Of a stretch of 11,942 nt of DNA, positions 1-5,875 are shown piece after piece. A program made the position numbers and the translations under genes. The notes under the pieces were generated by a model. It was given only the letters and a program-made list of their open reading frames with translations. It made no database searches and was not told where the DNA came from. Each line of letters starts with the position of its first letter. The first letter of the stretch is position 1. Source of the stretch: JAFARZ01 sp036490795 (GTDB lineage Bacteria; Actinomycetota; Actinomycetes; Streptosporangiales; Streptosporangiaceae); contig DASXDG010000107.1 of assembly GCA_036490795.1 (NCBI GenBank), forward strand, positions 1 through 11,942, given 5' to 3'.

Positions 1-548
1 TGGTCATGGAGCCCATCGGGTCCACGATCGAGCAGCTTGTCCGCGGTTTGCCGGAATCCGTTCTGCTGATGCTGGACCCCAACTGCCGGCCGTCCGCGAT
101 AACGGACAAGCGCGCGTACCTGGACCGCATCGCCCGGCTCATGCCCCGCGTCGACGTGGTCAAGACCAGCACCGAGGATCTTTCCTACCTGTCGTTGGGT
201 CCGGCGGGCCTGCTGTCGGCCGGACCGGGCTGCGTCGGCCCGGGTGCCGTGGTCGTTACCGACGGCGCCGCCGCCGTGCACGCGTACACCGCCGGCGGGC
301 AGGAGATCGGCATGAAGGTACCGCCGGTTGAGGTGGTGGACACCGTGGGAGCGGGCGACGCGTTCGGCGGCGCGTTCCTCGCCTGGTGGACCCGTAACGG
401 CCTGACCAGGGCGGACGTAAGCGATCCCGACCCATTGGCGGCGGCGACGGCAGCAGCCGTGGAGGCCGCGGCGCTCACCTGCACCAGGCGTGGCGCGGAA
501 CCGCCCTGGCTCAGCGAACTGCGCGGCAAGCCCGGCTGGGACACCTGA
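1..548 (+). CDS. PfkB-family carbohydrate kinase, 3' part (start lies left of the window)
   Basis: The open frame continues to the window edge (GTC precedes the first ATG at 6), so the gene is cut at its 5' side and that ATG is internal. About 181 residues remain, the C-terminal 55-60% of a ribokinase/PfkB-fold kinase, which phosphorylates a sugar or nucleoside with ATP in the cytoplasm. Counting from the ATG at 6, the visible family signatures are DPNCRPS (24-30), the KTSTEDL segment (53-59), VVTDGAAAV (83-91) and the second PfkB signature DTVGAGDAFGGAFL (112-125). D118 is the expected catalytic base and the GAGD loop forms the anion hole. The substrate cannot be told because the N-terminal sugar-binding half is missing; fructokinase-like is a reasonable guess. 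It is a different paralogue from the kinase at 8105-9025. It ends with TGA at 546-548 and is followed by 464 nt without a convincing gene. Confidence 0.9.
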   Translation, partial: VMEPIGSTIEQLVRGLPESVLLMLDPNCRPSAITDKRAYLDRIARLMPRVDVVKTSTEDLSYLSLGPAGLLSAGPGCVGPGAVVVTDGAAAVHAYTAGGQEIGMKVPPVEVVDTVGAGDAFGGAFLAWWTRNGLTRADVSDPDPLAAATAAAVEAAALTCTRRGAEPPWLSELRGKPGWDT

Positions 549-561
549 GTTACTCGAGTCC

Positions 562-597
562 CGCGGCCTGGGTCCGGTAGCGCGGCCTGGGTCCGGT
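562..597. repeat. 17-bp direct repeat, two copies
   Basis: The 17-mer CGCGGCCTGGGTCCGGT occurs at 562-578 and again at 581-597, an exact duplication with a 19-bp period, 13 nt after the PfkB stop. It is one of several short tandem duplications placed just behind gene ends in this window. No function is evident; replication slippage is the simplest origin. Confidence 0.85.
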
Positions 598-644
598 CGC
601 GCGGGCGGGGGAGCCTCACCACGGGTCACGGGCTTCACATCAGT

Positions 645-661
645 AGCTGGTGTCACCAGCT
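645..661. promoter_or_regulatory. 17-bp perfect palindrome (operator or hairpin)
   Basis: AGCTGGTG (645-652) and CACCAGCT (654-661) are perfect 8-bp inverted arms around a single T. A one-base centre suits a homodimeric regulator site better than an RNA hairpin, which would need a larger loop; without the inner pairs it could still fold as a weak terminator for the PfkB gene. The low-GC island begins about 30 bp downstream. The choice between operator and terminator is inference. Confidence 0.55.
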
Positions 662-690
662 TTGCCGACCGCCGTGTGCTTCCTGGTCAT

Positions 691-790
691 TAACGTGGTA
701 ATTACGTCCAACGCGGTAAAAAACCATGCTGTGAGCAGCCATTTCTTCCGTGTTGGAACTTATTAACGCATTGGTGCGCGCGCTTTTGTG
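691..790. promoter_or_regulatory. Low-GC intergenic island with 10-bp direct repeats, possible promoter region
   Basis: This 100-bp stretch has 47 G/C bases by direct count, far below the surrounding genes. It holds two near-identical 10-mers, AACGTGGTAA (692-701) and AACGCGGTAA (710-719), 18 bp apart, and the palindrome GTAATTAC at 698-705. The 549-1012 spacer therefore looks regulatory rather than coding. A + strand frame from TTG 798 to 1016 encodes only the Arg/Gly/Ala translation of the GC repeat that follows and is not accepted as a gene. Any promoter here would most naturally serve the UbiB-like gene starting at 1013/1025, but I cannot assign firm -35/-10 boxes. Confidence 0.4.
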
Positions 791-844
791 ACGGGGGTTG
801 CTCATGGTGGCGCCGGGGCGGATGGTCGCTCGGACGGACCACGC

Positions 845-976
845 GCGGCTGCGCCGCGGCGCGACGGGCCGCGCCGCGGCGCGACGGGGCGGCGTCGCGA
901 CGGGGCAGCGGCGCGACGGGCCGCGTAGCGACGGGCCGCGGCGCGACGGGGCAGCGGCGCGACGGGGTGGCGTCGC
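845..976. repeat. GC-rich tandem array, 15-20 bp units
   Basis: The core GCGACGGG recurs seven times, at 861, 881, 897, 913, 928, 943 and 959, embedded in near-identical GC-only context such as CCGCGGCGCGACGGG. The spacings are 20, 16, 16, 15, 15 and 16 bp. Unequal unit length means no common reading frame is kept, so the array is not a coding repeat. It ends about 35 bp before the start of the UbiB-like gene and so probably lies in its upstream or 5' leader region. Several units are partly self-complementary (CCGCGG, CGCGCG) and could fold. Confidence 0.8.
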
Positions 977-1012
977 GGGGGATGGCTCGACCGGTACCGC
1001 TAACTGGGCTGG

Positions 1013-3457
1013 TTGACTTACCGCGTGAGTTTCTCGACCTTCGCCAGCTTCTTCGTCGGTGCCGTGATCGATATTCCGATCCTGGCCTACGCGGCGCGCC
1101 GCCTGCTGGGCGTGCGGCGCTTCTCGCTGACCCGCACGGTGATCGCCGGCCTGGTCGGCGTGCTGGGCGGAAGCGCGATCATCGACGCGCTGGCCAGCGG
1201 CCTCACCCAGCCCGGCAAGCACGTCGGGCCGGTGCTCGGCTTCATCGGGCTCGGCGTGGCGTCCGCGCTGCTGCTGTCGATGGCCATCCTGGTCATCTGG
1301 CAGGCGATCATCCCGGCAGGCACGGTGCCGCCGCCGGCGTCATGGCCGCGCCGGCTCCGCGCGCGTGCCCGCCGCACCCGCCGCTACTGGCAGATCGTGC
1401 GGATCTTCACCGCCGCCGGAGTCGGCCCGCTGTTCCGCAGCGGGCCGGTGCGGTCCGCGTCGCTCGCGCGCTCGCTGAGCGCCGCGCTCGACCGCAGCGG
1501 CGTGGTGTTCGTGAAGTTCGGGCAGGCGCTGTCGACCCGGCGTGACCTGCTGCCAGCGGAGTTCATCGCGGAACTGGGCCGGCTGCAGGACGAGGTCAGC
1601 GCCTTGTCCTGGGCGCAGGTCGAGCAGGTGCTGCGCGAGGAGCACCTGGACGACGCGTTCGCCGAGATCGATCACGAGCCGCTCGCGTCGGCGTCGATCG
1701 CGCAGGTGCACACGGCGCGGCTGCGTACCGGCGAGCAGGTGGTCGTCAAGGTCCGCCGCCCCGACGTCCCCGCCCTGGCCGAACGCGACCTTGACATCAT
1801 CGCCCGCCTCGCCCGGCGCGTGGAGGTGCGGGCGGAGTGGGCGCGCACGCTCGGCGTGGTCAAGCTGGCAGGCGGTTTCGCGGCCGCGCTGCGTGAGGAG
1901 CTGGACTTCCGCGTGGAGTTGCGCAACCTGGAATCGGTCAGCGCCAACGACGGCGTCGTGATCCCGCGTGCCTATCCCGAGCTCAGCTCGGCACGCGTGC
2001 TGGTCATGCAGCGGCTGGACGGCGTCGTGATCAGCAAGTGCGATCTCGCCGGACTGGACAGGGAGCGGCTGGCGAGCGATCTGCTCGGCACGATGCTCCG
2101 GCAGATCGTCATCGACGGCATCTTCCATGCCGATCCGCATCCAGGCAACATCTTGCTGCTGGCCGACGGCCGGCTCGGCCTGATCGACTTCGGGTCGGTG
2201 GGCCGCCTGGACTCCGAGTTGCGGTCCGCGCTGCAGCGGCTGCTGCTAGCGCTGGACCAGCGCGACCCGGTCGCGCTGACCGACGCGCTGCTCGAGGTCA
2301 CCGCCCGTCCGGACGAGCTTGACCAGCAGGCGCTCGAGCGCGCGGTCGGCTCACTGCTCATGCGGCTCAGCGGAGCCGACGCGACGATGTTCGCCGAACT
2401 GTTCCGCATCGTGGCGCGGTACCGGCTGGAGGTGCCGCCCGAGTTCGCGGCGGTTTTCCGCGCGCTGTCCACGCTGGAGGGCGGCCTGACCGCGCTGTCG
2501 CCCGGGTTCGACATCGTCGCCGAGGCGGAGCGGTTCGGCCGCGCTCAGCTCGGCCAGCTCGCCGGGCCGGACGCACTGCGGACGGCTCTCAGCGAGGAGG
2601 CCATGGCGCTGCTGCCGATACTGCGCCGCCTGCCCCGGCGCTTCGACAGGATCACAGCCGCGGTCGAGGGCGGGCGGCTCAACGTCAACGTTCGCCTGCT
2701 CGCTGACGAGCGGGACCGGAGCACGGTCACCGGCTGGCTGCACCAGCTCATGATCACCGTGCTCGCCGCGACGGCCGGCCTGATGGCCGTGGTGCTGCTG
2801 TCCATCAAGGGCGGCCCGATGATGACGCGTACGGTCAGCCTGTACCAGTTCCTCGGCTACTGCCTGCTGGTGATCTGCTCGCTGCTCGCGCTCCGCGTGC
2901 TAGCCCGCGTCTTCCGCGCGGAATTAACGGCGCTCGAGGACGCCCCGGATGAACATCATCGAGCCCGCGTGCTGCAGGCAGTCGGAGATGACGCTGACCA
3001 GCCGCACGCTCAACGTGACCGGTGGGTCCCAGCGCTCGTCCACGACCCTGGCCAGGTCATCGCCGTCCACGCCGCTGACCAGGTCGAGGGTCTGCTGGTA
3101 GACCGCGTCATGGTACGCCGTGAGCAACTCGCCGCTCGCTCGCACGCGTGCGACCTGCTCCGTCGTGTCGCCGTAACCGGTCGGGTCGCCGGTCATCCCG
3201 AACCGGTCGCGCCACTTCGGCCACACCTGCTCGACCCCGAACGCGCCCGCCACGTGGTCGTCCTGCACCCTGGTCAGGTGCCAGGCCAGCCAGGCGATCG
3301 AGTTGGCGTCGGCGTCCAGCCGCACCTCCAGCTCGTCCTCGGTCAGTCCGTCGACGGCCCCGTGCAGGTTCTCGCGCACCCGGCCGAACGCATCCGTCAG
3401 CAACTCAGCAACAGCTCCCATAAAGCGAACCCTATCGGGCGCCGGCGCGTCGGGTGA
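1013..3457 (+). CDS. UbiB/AarF (ABC1) family membrane-anchored kinase-like protein, with an abnormal C-terminal extension
   Basis: This is a UbiB-type atypical kinase, a family tied to isoprenoid quinone and lipid homeostasis at the membrane. Hydrophobic stretches lie at about residues 8-28, 42-60 and 72-100. The kinase-like domain follows: KFGQ (168-171), the Ala-rich loop ASASIAQVH (225-233), VVKVRRP with K246, REELDFR (294-300), HADPHPGN (372-379) and DFGSVG (392-397). Two C-terminal membrane helices lie at about 575-597 and 610-632, as expected for the family. An in-frame TAA at 1001 limits the start to TTG 1013 or GTG 1025; neither has a clear Shine-Dalgarno, and GTG 1025 is at least as likely. 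The family-like sequence ends near residue 637 (2923). From there the frame runs on for about 177 codons exactly antisense to dinB, to TGA 3455-3457. A + strand TAA in the next frame lies at 2925-2927, so a one-base frameshift or lost stop is likely. The kinase identity is secure; the tail is doubtful. Confidence 0.9.
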   Translation: MTYRVSFSTFASFFVGAVIDIPILAYAARRLLGVRRFSLTRTVIAGLVGVLGGSAIIDALASGLTQPGKHVGPVLGFIGLGVASALLLSMAILVIWQAIIPAGTVPPPASWPRRLRARARRTRRYWQIVRIFTAAGVGPLFRSGPVRSASLARSLSAALDRSGVVFVKFGQALSTRRDLLPAEFIAELGRLQDEVSALSWAQVEQVLREEHLDDAFAEIDHEPLASASIAQVHTARLRTGEQVVVKVRRPDVPALAERDLDIIARLARRVEVRAEWARTLGVVKLAGGFAAALREELDFRVELRNLESVSANDGVVIPRAYPELSSARVLVMQRLDGVVISKCDLAGLDRERLASDLLGTMLRQIVIDGIFHADPHPGNILLLADGRLGLIDFGSVGRLDSELRSALQRLLLALDQRDPVALTDALLEVTARPDELDQQALERAVGSLLMRLSGADATMFAELFRIVARYRLEVPPEFAAVFRALSTLEGGLTALSPGFDIVAEAERFGRAQLGQLAGPDALRTALSEEAMALLPILRRLPRRFDRITAAVEGGRLNVNVRLLADERDRSTVTGWLHQLMITVLAATAGLMAVVLLSIKGGPMMTRTVSLYQFLGYCLLVICSLLALRVLARVFRAELTALEDAPDEHHRARVLQAVGDDADQPHAQRDRWVPALVHDPGQVIAVHAADQVEGLLVDRVMVRREQLAARSHACDLLRRVAVTGRVAGHPEPVAPLRPHLLDPERARHVVVLHPGQVPGQPGDRVGVGVQPHLQLVLGQSVDGPVQVLAHPAERIRQQLSNSSHKANPIGRRRVG
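2924..3421 (-). CDS. DinB-like (DUF664-type) four-helix metal-binding protein
   Basis: A 165-residue protein of the DinB/YfiT superfamily, small helical-bundle proteins with a metal site that include thiol-dependent enzymes (bacillithiol or mycothiol transferases and relatives) and many of unknown substrate. Supporting segments are NSIAWLAWHLTRVQDDH (about 40-56), with H48 a likely metal ligand, and SDCLQHAGSMMFIRGVL (about 146-162), with H151 likely the second. The start is the ATG at 3419-3421 (protein MGAVAELL), the usual family beginning, with AGGG about 12 nt upstream. A longer frame opens at 3511, but its extra 30 residues look like non-coding leader and would reach into the helicase promoter. 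The stop TAA (2924-2926) faces the UbiB-like gene tail to tail, and the whole gene lies inside that gene's over-extended frame, codon-aligned on the opposite strand. It diverges from the helicase, with 104 nt between the starts. Confidence 0.82.
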   Translation of the reverse strand: MGAVAELLTDAFGRVRENLHGAVDGLTEDELEVRLDADANSIAWLAWHLTRVQDDHVAGAFGVEQVWPKWRDRFGMTGDPTGYGDTTEQVARVRASGELLTAYHDAVYQQTLDLVSGVDGDDLARVVDERWDPPVTLSVRLVSVISDCLQHAGSMMFIRGVLERR

Positions 3458-3513
3458 CACGCCCGGCAAGCAGCGCTCGGTCCCGTGTGGTCGCCGCACA
3501 GCGCCACGCACGG

Positions 3514-3528
3514 TAGCGTCGGCTCGTG
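3514..3528 (+). promoter_or_regulatory. Possible leaderless promoter (-10 TAGCGT) directly before the helicase GTG
   Basis: TAGCGT at 3514-3519 fits the actinobacterial TANNNT -10 pattern. It lies six bases before GTG 3526, the spacing expected if transcription starts at the first base of the start codon. No Shine-Dalgarno precedes GTG 3526, which agrees with a leaderless message. No convincing -35 is seen. Confidence 0.4.
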
Positions 3529-5625
3529 CCTCGTCCGCTCGTGCCCCGTCCGCCCGTGCCTGAGCAGCAGTCGAAGGACAAGCTCCCCGCTGTCGCCGAA
3601 CTGCTCGGCGAAGCCGTTTCGGGGATCGGCGGTGCCGAACGTCCCGGCCAGGTCACGATGGCCGAGGCCGTGTGGTCGGCGATCGAGTCCGGCGAGCACG
3701 TGGCGGTCCAGGCGGGCACCGGCACCGGCAAGTCCCTCGCGTATCTCGTCCCGGCGATCCGGCACGCTCTGCTGACGAACACCACGGTTGTGGTGGCGAC
3801 GGCCACGATCGCCCTGCAGCGTCAGCTCATCGACAGGGACCTGCCGCGCCTGGCGGAGACGCTCAGGCCCGTGCTCGGCCGTGACCTCGAGTTCGCGATC
3901 CTCAAGGGGCGGCGCAACTACCTGTGCCTGAACCGCGAGCGCGGCGGCATCGCCGACGATCCAGGATCCGATTTTCTGTTCGATCCGAGTGACACTGTAT
4001 CGCCCCTCGGCCGGCAGGTCAAGCGATTGCACGAGTGGGCCGAGGAGACGTTGACCGGCGACAGGGACGAGCTCGTTCCCGGTGTACCGGACCAGGCCTG
4101 GCGGCAGGTCTCGGTCAGCGCGCAGGAGTGCGTGGGCGCCCAGCGGTGCGCGTACGGCACGCAGTGTTTCGCGGAGAAAGCGCGCGAGGCGGCGGGCAAG
4201 GCGCACGTCGTGGTGACCAATCACGCGCTGCTGGCCATCGACGCCACGTCCGACATCGACGTGCTGCCCGAGCACGACGTGGTCATCATCGACGAGGCGC
4301 ACGACCTGGTCGACCGGGTCACCTCCGCGGTCGCGGGGGAACTGTCCGGTCCCGCGGTCGACGCGGCGGCGCGCCGTGCCGCCCGGCTGATCGACACCGT
4401 CAATGACAAGAACGCCGCCGCGGAGAACCTGCGCGCCGCGGCAGCGGCACTGGCCATTGACCTCGGCGACACGGCGGAGGGCCGGATGGACACGCTGTCT
4501 GACGCGCTCGCCGCCACGCTGACCGCGGTACAGGACGGGGCGGGCGACTGCGGCGAGCAGATACGAGCGGTGGCCAAGAACCTGGACGAGGACCCGCAGC
4601 GCGCCGCCGCGTGCAAGCTGGCGCTGGCCACCCTCGATGACCTGCACCTCACCGCGAGCCGGATCCTGGACGGGTTCGGCGAACCGGAGGCCGCCGAGCG
4701 CGGCGACGTGGTCTGGCTGGACAAGCCGCCCGCCGACGACAGCCGCCGCGCGATCACGCTGCGGGTGGCGCCGCTCGAGGTGGGCGGCCTGCTGCGAGAA
4801 CGGCTGTTCCGCCAGCGGACTGTCGCGCTTACCTCGGCCACGCTGGTGCTCGGCGGCTCGTTCACGCCGCTGGCGATCCAGTGGGGTCTGCCGGCCGGCC
4901 CAGATGCCGGGAAACCAGATGCCGGGAAACCGGATGCCGGGAAAGACGTGCCGTGGAGCGGCATCGACGTCGGCTCGCCGTTCGATCACCCGCGCAGCGG
5001 CATCCTGTACGTGGCCAGGCACCTGCCCACCCCGGGCCGGGACGGCCTGGCGGCGGCCTATCTGGACGAGATGGCCGAACTGATCGACGCGGCGGGCGGG
5101 CGCACGCTCGGGCTGTTCTCCTCGATGCGGGCCGCCGTCCAGGCCGCCGACGCGCTGCGCGACCGGATCGGCTTCCCGCTGCTGTGCCAGGGCGACGATG
5201 TGACCGCCCAGCTGGTCAAGCAGTTCGCGGCGGATGAGCAAACCTGCTTGTTCGGCACCCTCTCGCTGTGGCAGGGCGTCGATGTGCCGGGCAGTTCGCT
5301 GCAACTGGTGATCATCGACCGGATCCCGTTCCCGCGCCCCGACGATCCGCTCAGCTCGGCACGCCAGCGCGCGGTGGCGGCCAGCGGCGGCAACGGGTTC
5401 ATGACCGTCGCGGCCGCGCAAGCGTCGCTGCTGCTGGCACAAGGCGCCGGGCGGCTGCTGCGCACGATGACCGACCGGGGCGTGGTCGCCGTTCTCGACC
5501 CGCGACTAGTCACAGCGCGTTACGGGGACTTCATCCGTAAGTCACTGCCGCCCTTCTGGACCACCACCGATCCCGCGCTGGTCCGCGCCGCTCTGCGCCG
5601 CCTCAGCGCCCCGCCGGCCGACTGA
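3526..5625 (+). CDS. DinG/XPD-type ATP-dependent DNA helicase with four-cysteine Fe-S site
   Basis: A 699-residue superfamily 2 helicase of the Rad3/XPD-DinG group, 5'-3' DNA helicases that unwind forked or R-loop substrates during repair and replication. Motifs in order: GQ near 41-42 (Q-motif region), Walker A AGTGTGKS (63-70), TATIALQRQL (92-101), DEAH (256-259), LTSATL (435-440), WQGVDVPG (582-589) and QGAGRLLR (639-646). Cysteines 134, 202, 208 and 214, between motifs Ia and II, match the Fe-S cluster position of XPD/DinG proteins. There is no N-terminal exonuclease domain, unlike the DinG of some Firmicutes. The start is taken as GTG 3526; GTG 3541 is possible. An unusual PDAGK x3 insert (459-473) sits in helicase domain 2, soon after motif III. 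The stop TGA 5623-5625 lies in the first unit of a downstream tandem repeat. It diverges from dinB; no operon partner is apparent. Confidence 0.93.
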   Translation: MPRPLVPRPPVPEQQSKDKLPAVAELLGEAVSGIGGAERPGQVTMAEAVWSAIESGEHVAVQAGTGTGKSLAYLVPAIRHALLTNTTVVVATATIALQRQLIDRDLPRLAETLRPVLGRDLEFAILKGRRNYLCLNRERGGIADDPGSDFLFDPSDTVSPLGRQVKRLHEWAEETLTGDRDELVPGVPDQAWRQVSVSAQECVGAQRCAYGTQCFAEKAREAAGKAHVVVTNHALLAIDATSDIDVLPEHDVVIIDEAHDLVDRVTSAVAGELSGPAVDAAARRAARLIDTVNDKNAAAENLRAAAAALAIDLGDTAEGRMDTLSDALAATLTAVQDGAGDCGEQIRAVAKNLDEDPQRAAACKLALATLDDLHLTASRILDGFGEPEAAERGDVVWLDKPPADDSRRAITLRVAPLEVGGLLRERLFRQRTVALTSATLVLGGSFTPLAIQWGLPAGPDAGKPDAGKPDAGKDVPWSGIDVGSPFDHPRSGILYVARHLPTPGRDGLAAAYLDEMAELIDAAGGRTLGLFSSMRAAVQAADALRDRIGFPLLCQGDDVTAQLVKQFAADEQTCLFGTLSLWQGVDVPGSSLQLVIIDRIPFPRPDDPLSSARQRAVAASGGNGFMTVAAAQASLLLAQGAGRLLRTMTDRGVVAVLDPRLVTARYGDFIRKSLPPFWTTTDPALVRAALRRLSAPPAD
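4900..4944 (+). repeat. 15-bp in-frame tandem repeat (PDAGK x3) inside the helicase gene
   Basis: CCAGATGCCGGGAAA is present at 4900-4914 and 4915-4929, with one base changed (CCGGATGCCGGGAAA) at 4930-4944. The unit length is a multiple of three, so it adds Pro-Asp-Ala-Gly-Lys three times without breaking the frame. The near identity of the copies at wobble positions indicates recent duplication. Confidence 0.95.
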
Positions 5626-5712
5626 AAGCGCCCCTCCGGCCGACTGAAAACGCCCGTCCGCCTGCTGAAAGCGCCCCGCCGGCTGACTGAAAACGCCGGC
5701 GGCCCCCTGAAA
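5614..5712. repeat. 20-22 bp tandem repeat whose first unit contains the helicase stop codon
   Basis: CTGAAA with flanking GC-rich sequence recurs five times; the 7-mer position (ACTGAAA in copies 1, 2 and 4) starts at 5621, 5643, 5664, 5686 and 5706, periods 22, 21, 22 and 20. Copies 1 and 2 both read CCGGCCGACTGAAA; later copies diverge. Copy 1 is the end of the helicase gene: Pro-Ala-Asp then TGA 5623-5625. The array therefore looks like repeated duplication of the gene's own 3' end, with divergence growing away from the gene. Confidence 0.88.
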
Positions 5713-5723
5713 ACCCCGCCGGC
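5695..5723. terminator. GC hairpin after the helicase, possible terminator
   Basis: GCCGGCGG (5695-5702) pairs perfectly with CCGCCGGC (5716-5723) across a 13-nt loop. No T-run follows, so it would be the T-less hairpin type often seen in GC-rich actinobacteria. It lies about 70 nt after the helicase stop and upstream of the LCP promoter region, where a terminator would be expected. Confidence 0.4.
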
Positions 5724-5753
5724 AGGCCGCCTGACCTGCTTACTAGCCCATTA

Positions 5754-5816
5754 CGGATAGTGCCCGGCACTCCGGATAGTAGGTAACATTTTGGGAACTA
5801 GTGGCATAGACCTGTC
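5754..5816 (+). promoter_or_regulatory. Promoter region of the LCP gene, with ECF sigma-like and -10-like elements
   Basis: GGAAC at 5794-5798 is followed after 15 nt by GTC at 5814-5816. This is the general shape of promoters read by envelope-stress ECF sigma factors (SigE type) in actinomycetes, whose regulons are known to include cell-envelope genes. Just upstream are an exact 8-bp direct repeat CGGATAGT (5754-5761 and 5773-5780, 19 bp apart) and TAACAT (5784-5789), a possible housekeeping -10 box. Initiation from the ECF-like element would leave a leader of about 50 nt before GTG 5876. The assignment is by pattern only. Confidence 0.4.
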
Positions 5817-5875
5817 CGTTGTGCCCAGGGGACTAGGCGGGGCGAGACCGGATCAGGCGGGAGGGGAGGCGAGCG

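Noticed and set aside
198..226. 8-bp inverted repeat GGTCCGGC / GCCGGACC in the PfkB gene
   Set aside because: It is inside conserved coding sequence with Gly/Pro/Ala codons; GC-rich coding regions give such stems by chance.
845..976. CRISPR array
   Set aside because: Units are 15-20 bp with no unique spacers of 30 bp or so, and no cas genes are present; it is a plain tandem repeat. The same holds for 5614-5712 and 11605-11702.
798..1016. 72-codon plus-strand frame from TTG 798
   Set aside because: Most of it is the translated GCGACGGG array, with no ribosome-binding site and no recognisable fold.
653..1222. 189-codon minus-strand frame in the 549-1012 spacer
   Set aside because: It spans the palindrome, the low-GC island and the GC array and then enters the UbiB-like gene; the Arg/Pro/Ala run is just the repeat translated.
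1340..2140. 266-codon minus-strand frame inside the UbiB-like gene
   Set aside because: It lies opposite the conserved kinase motifs and reads as compositionally biased, domain-free sequence.
3397..5442. 681-codon minus-strand open frame across the helicase gene
   Set aside because: It is the antisense of a clearly conserved helicase; its translation is low-complexity Arg/Gly/His-rich with no domain, as expected for GC-rich shadow frames.
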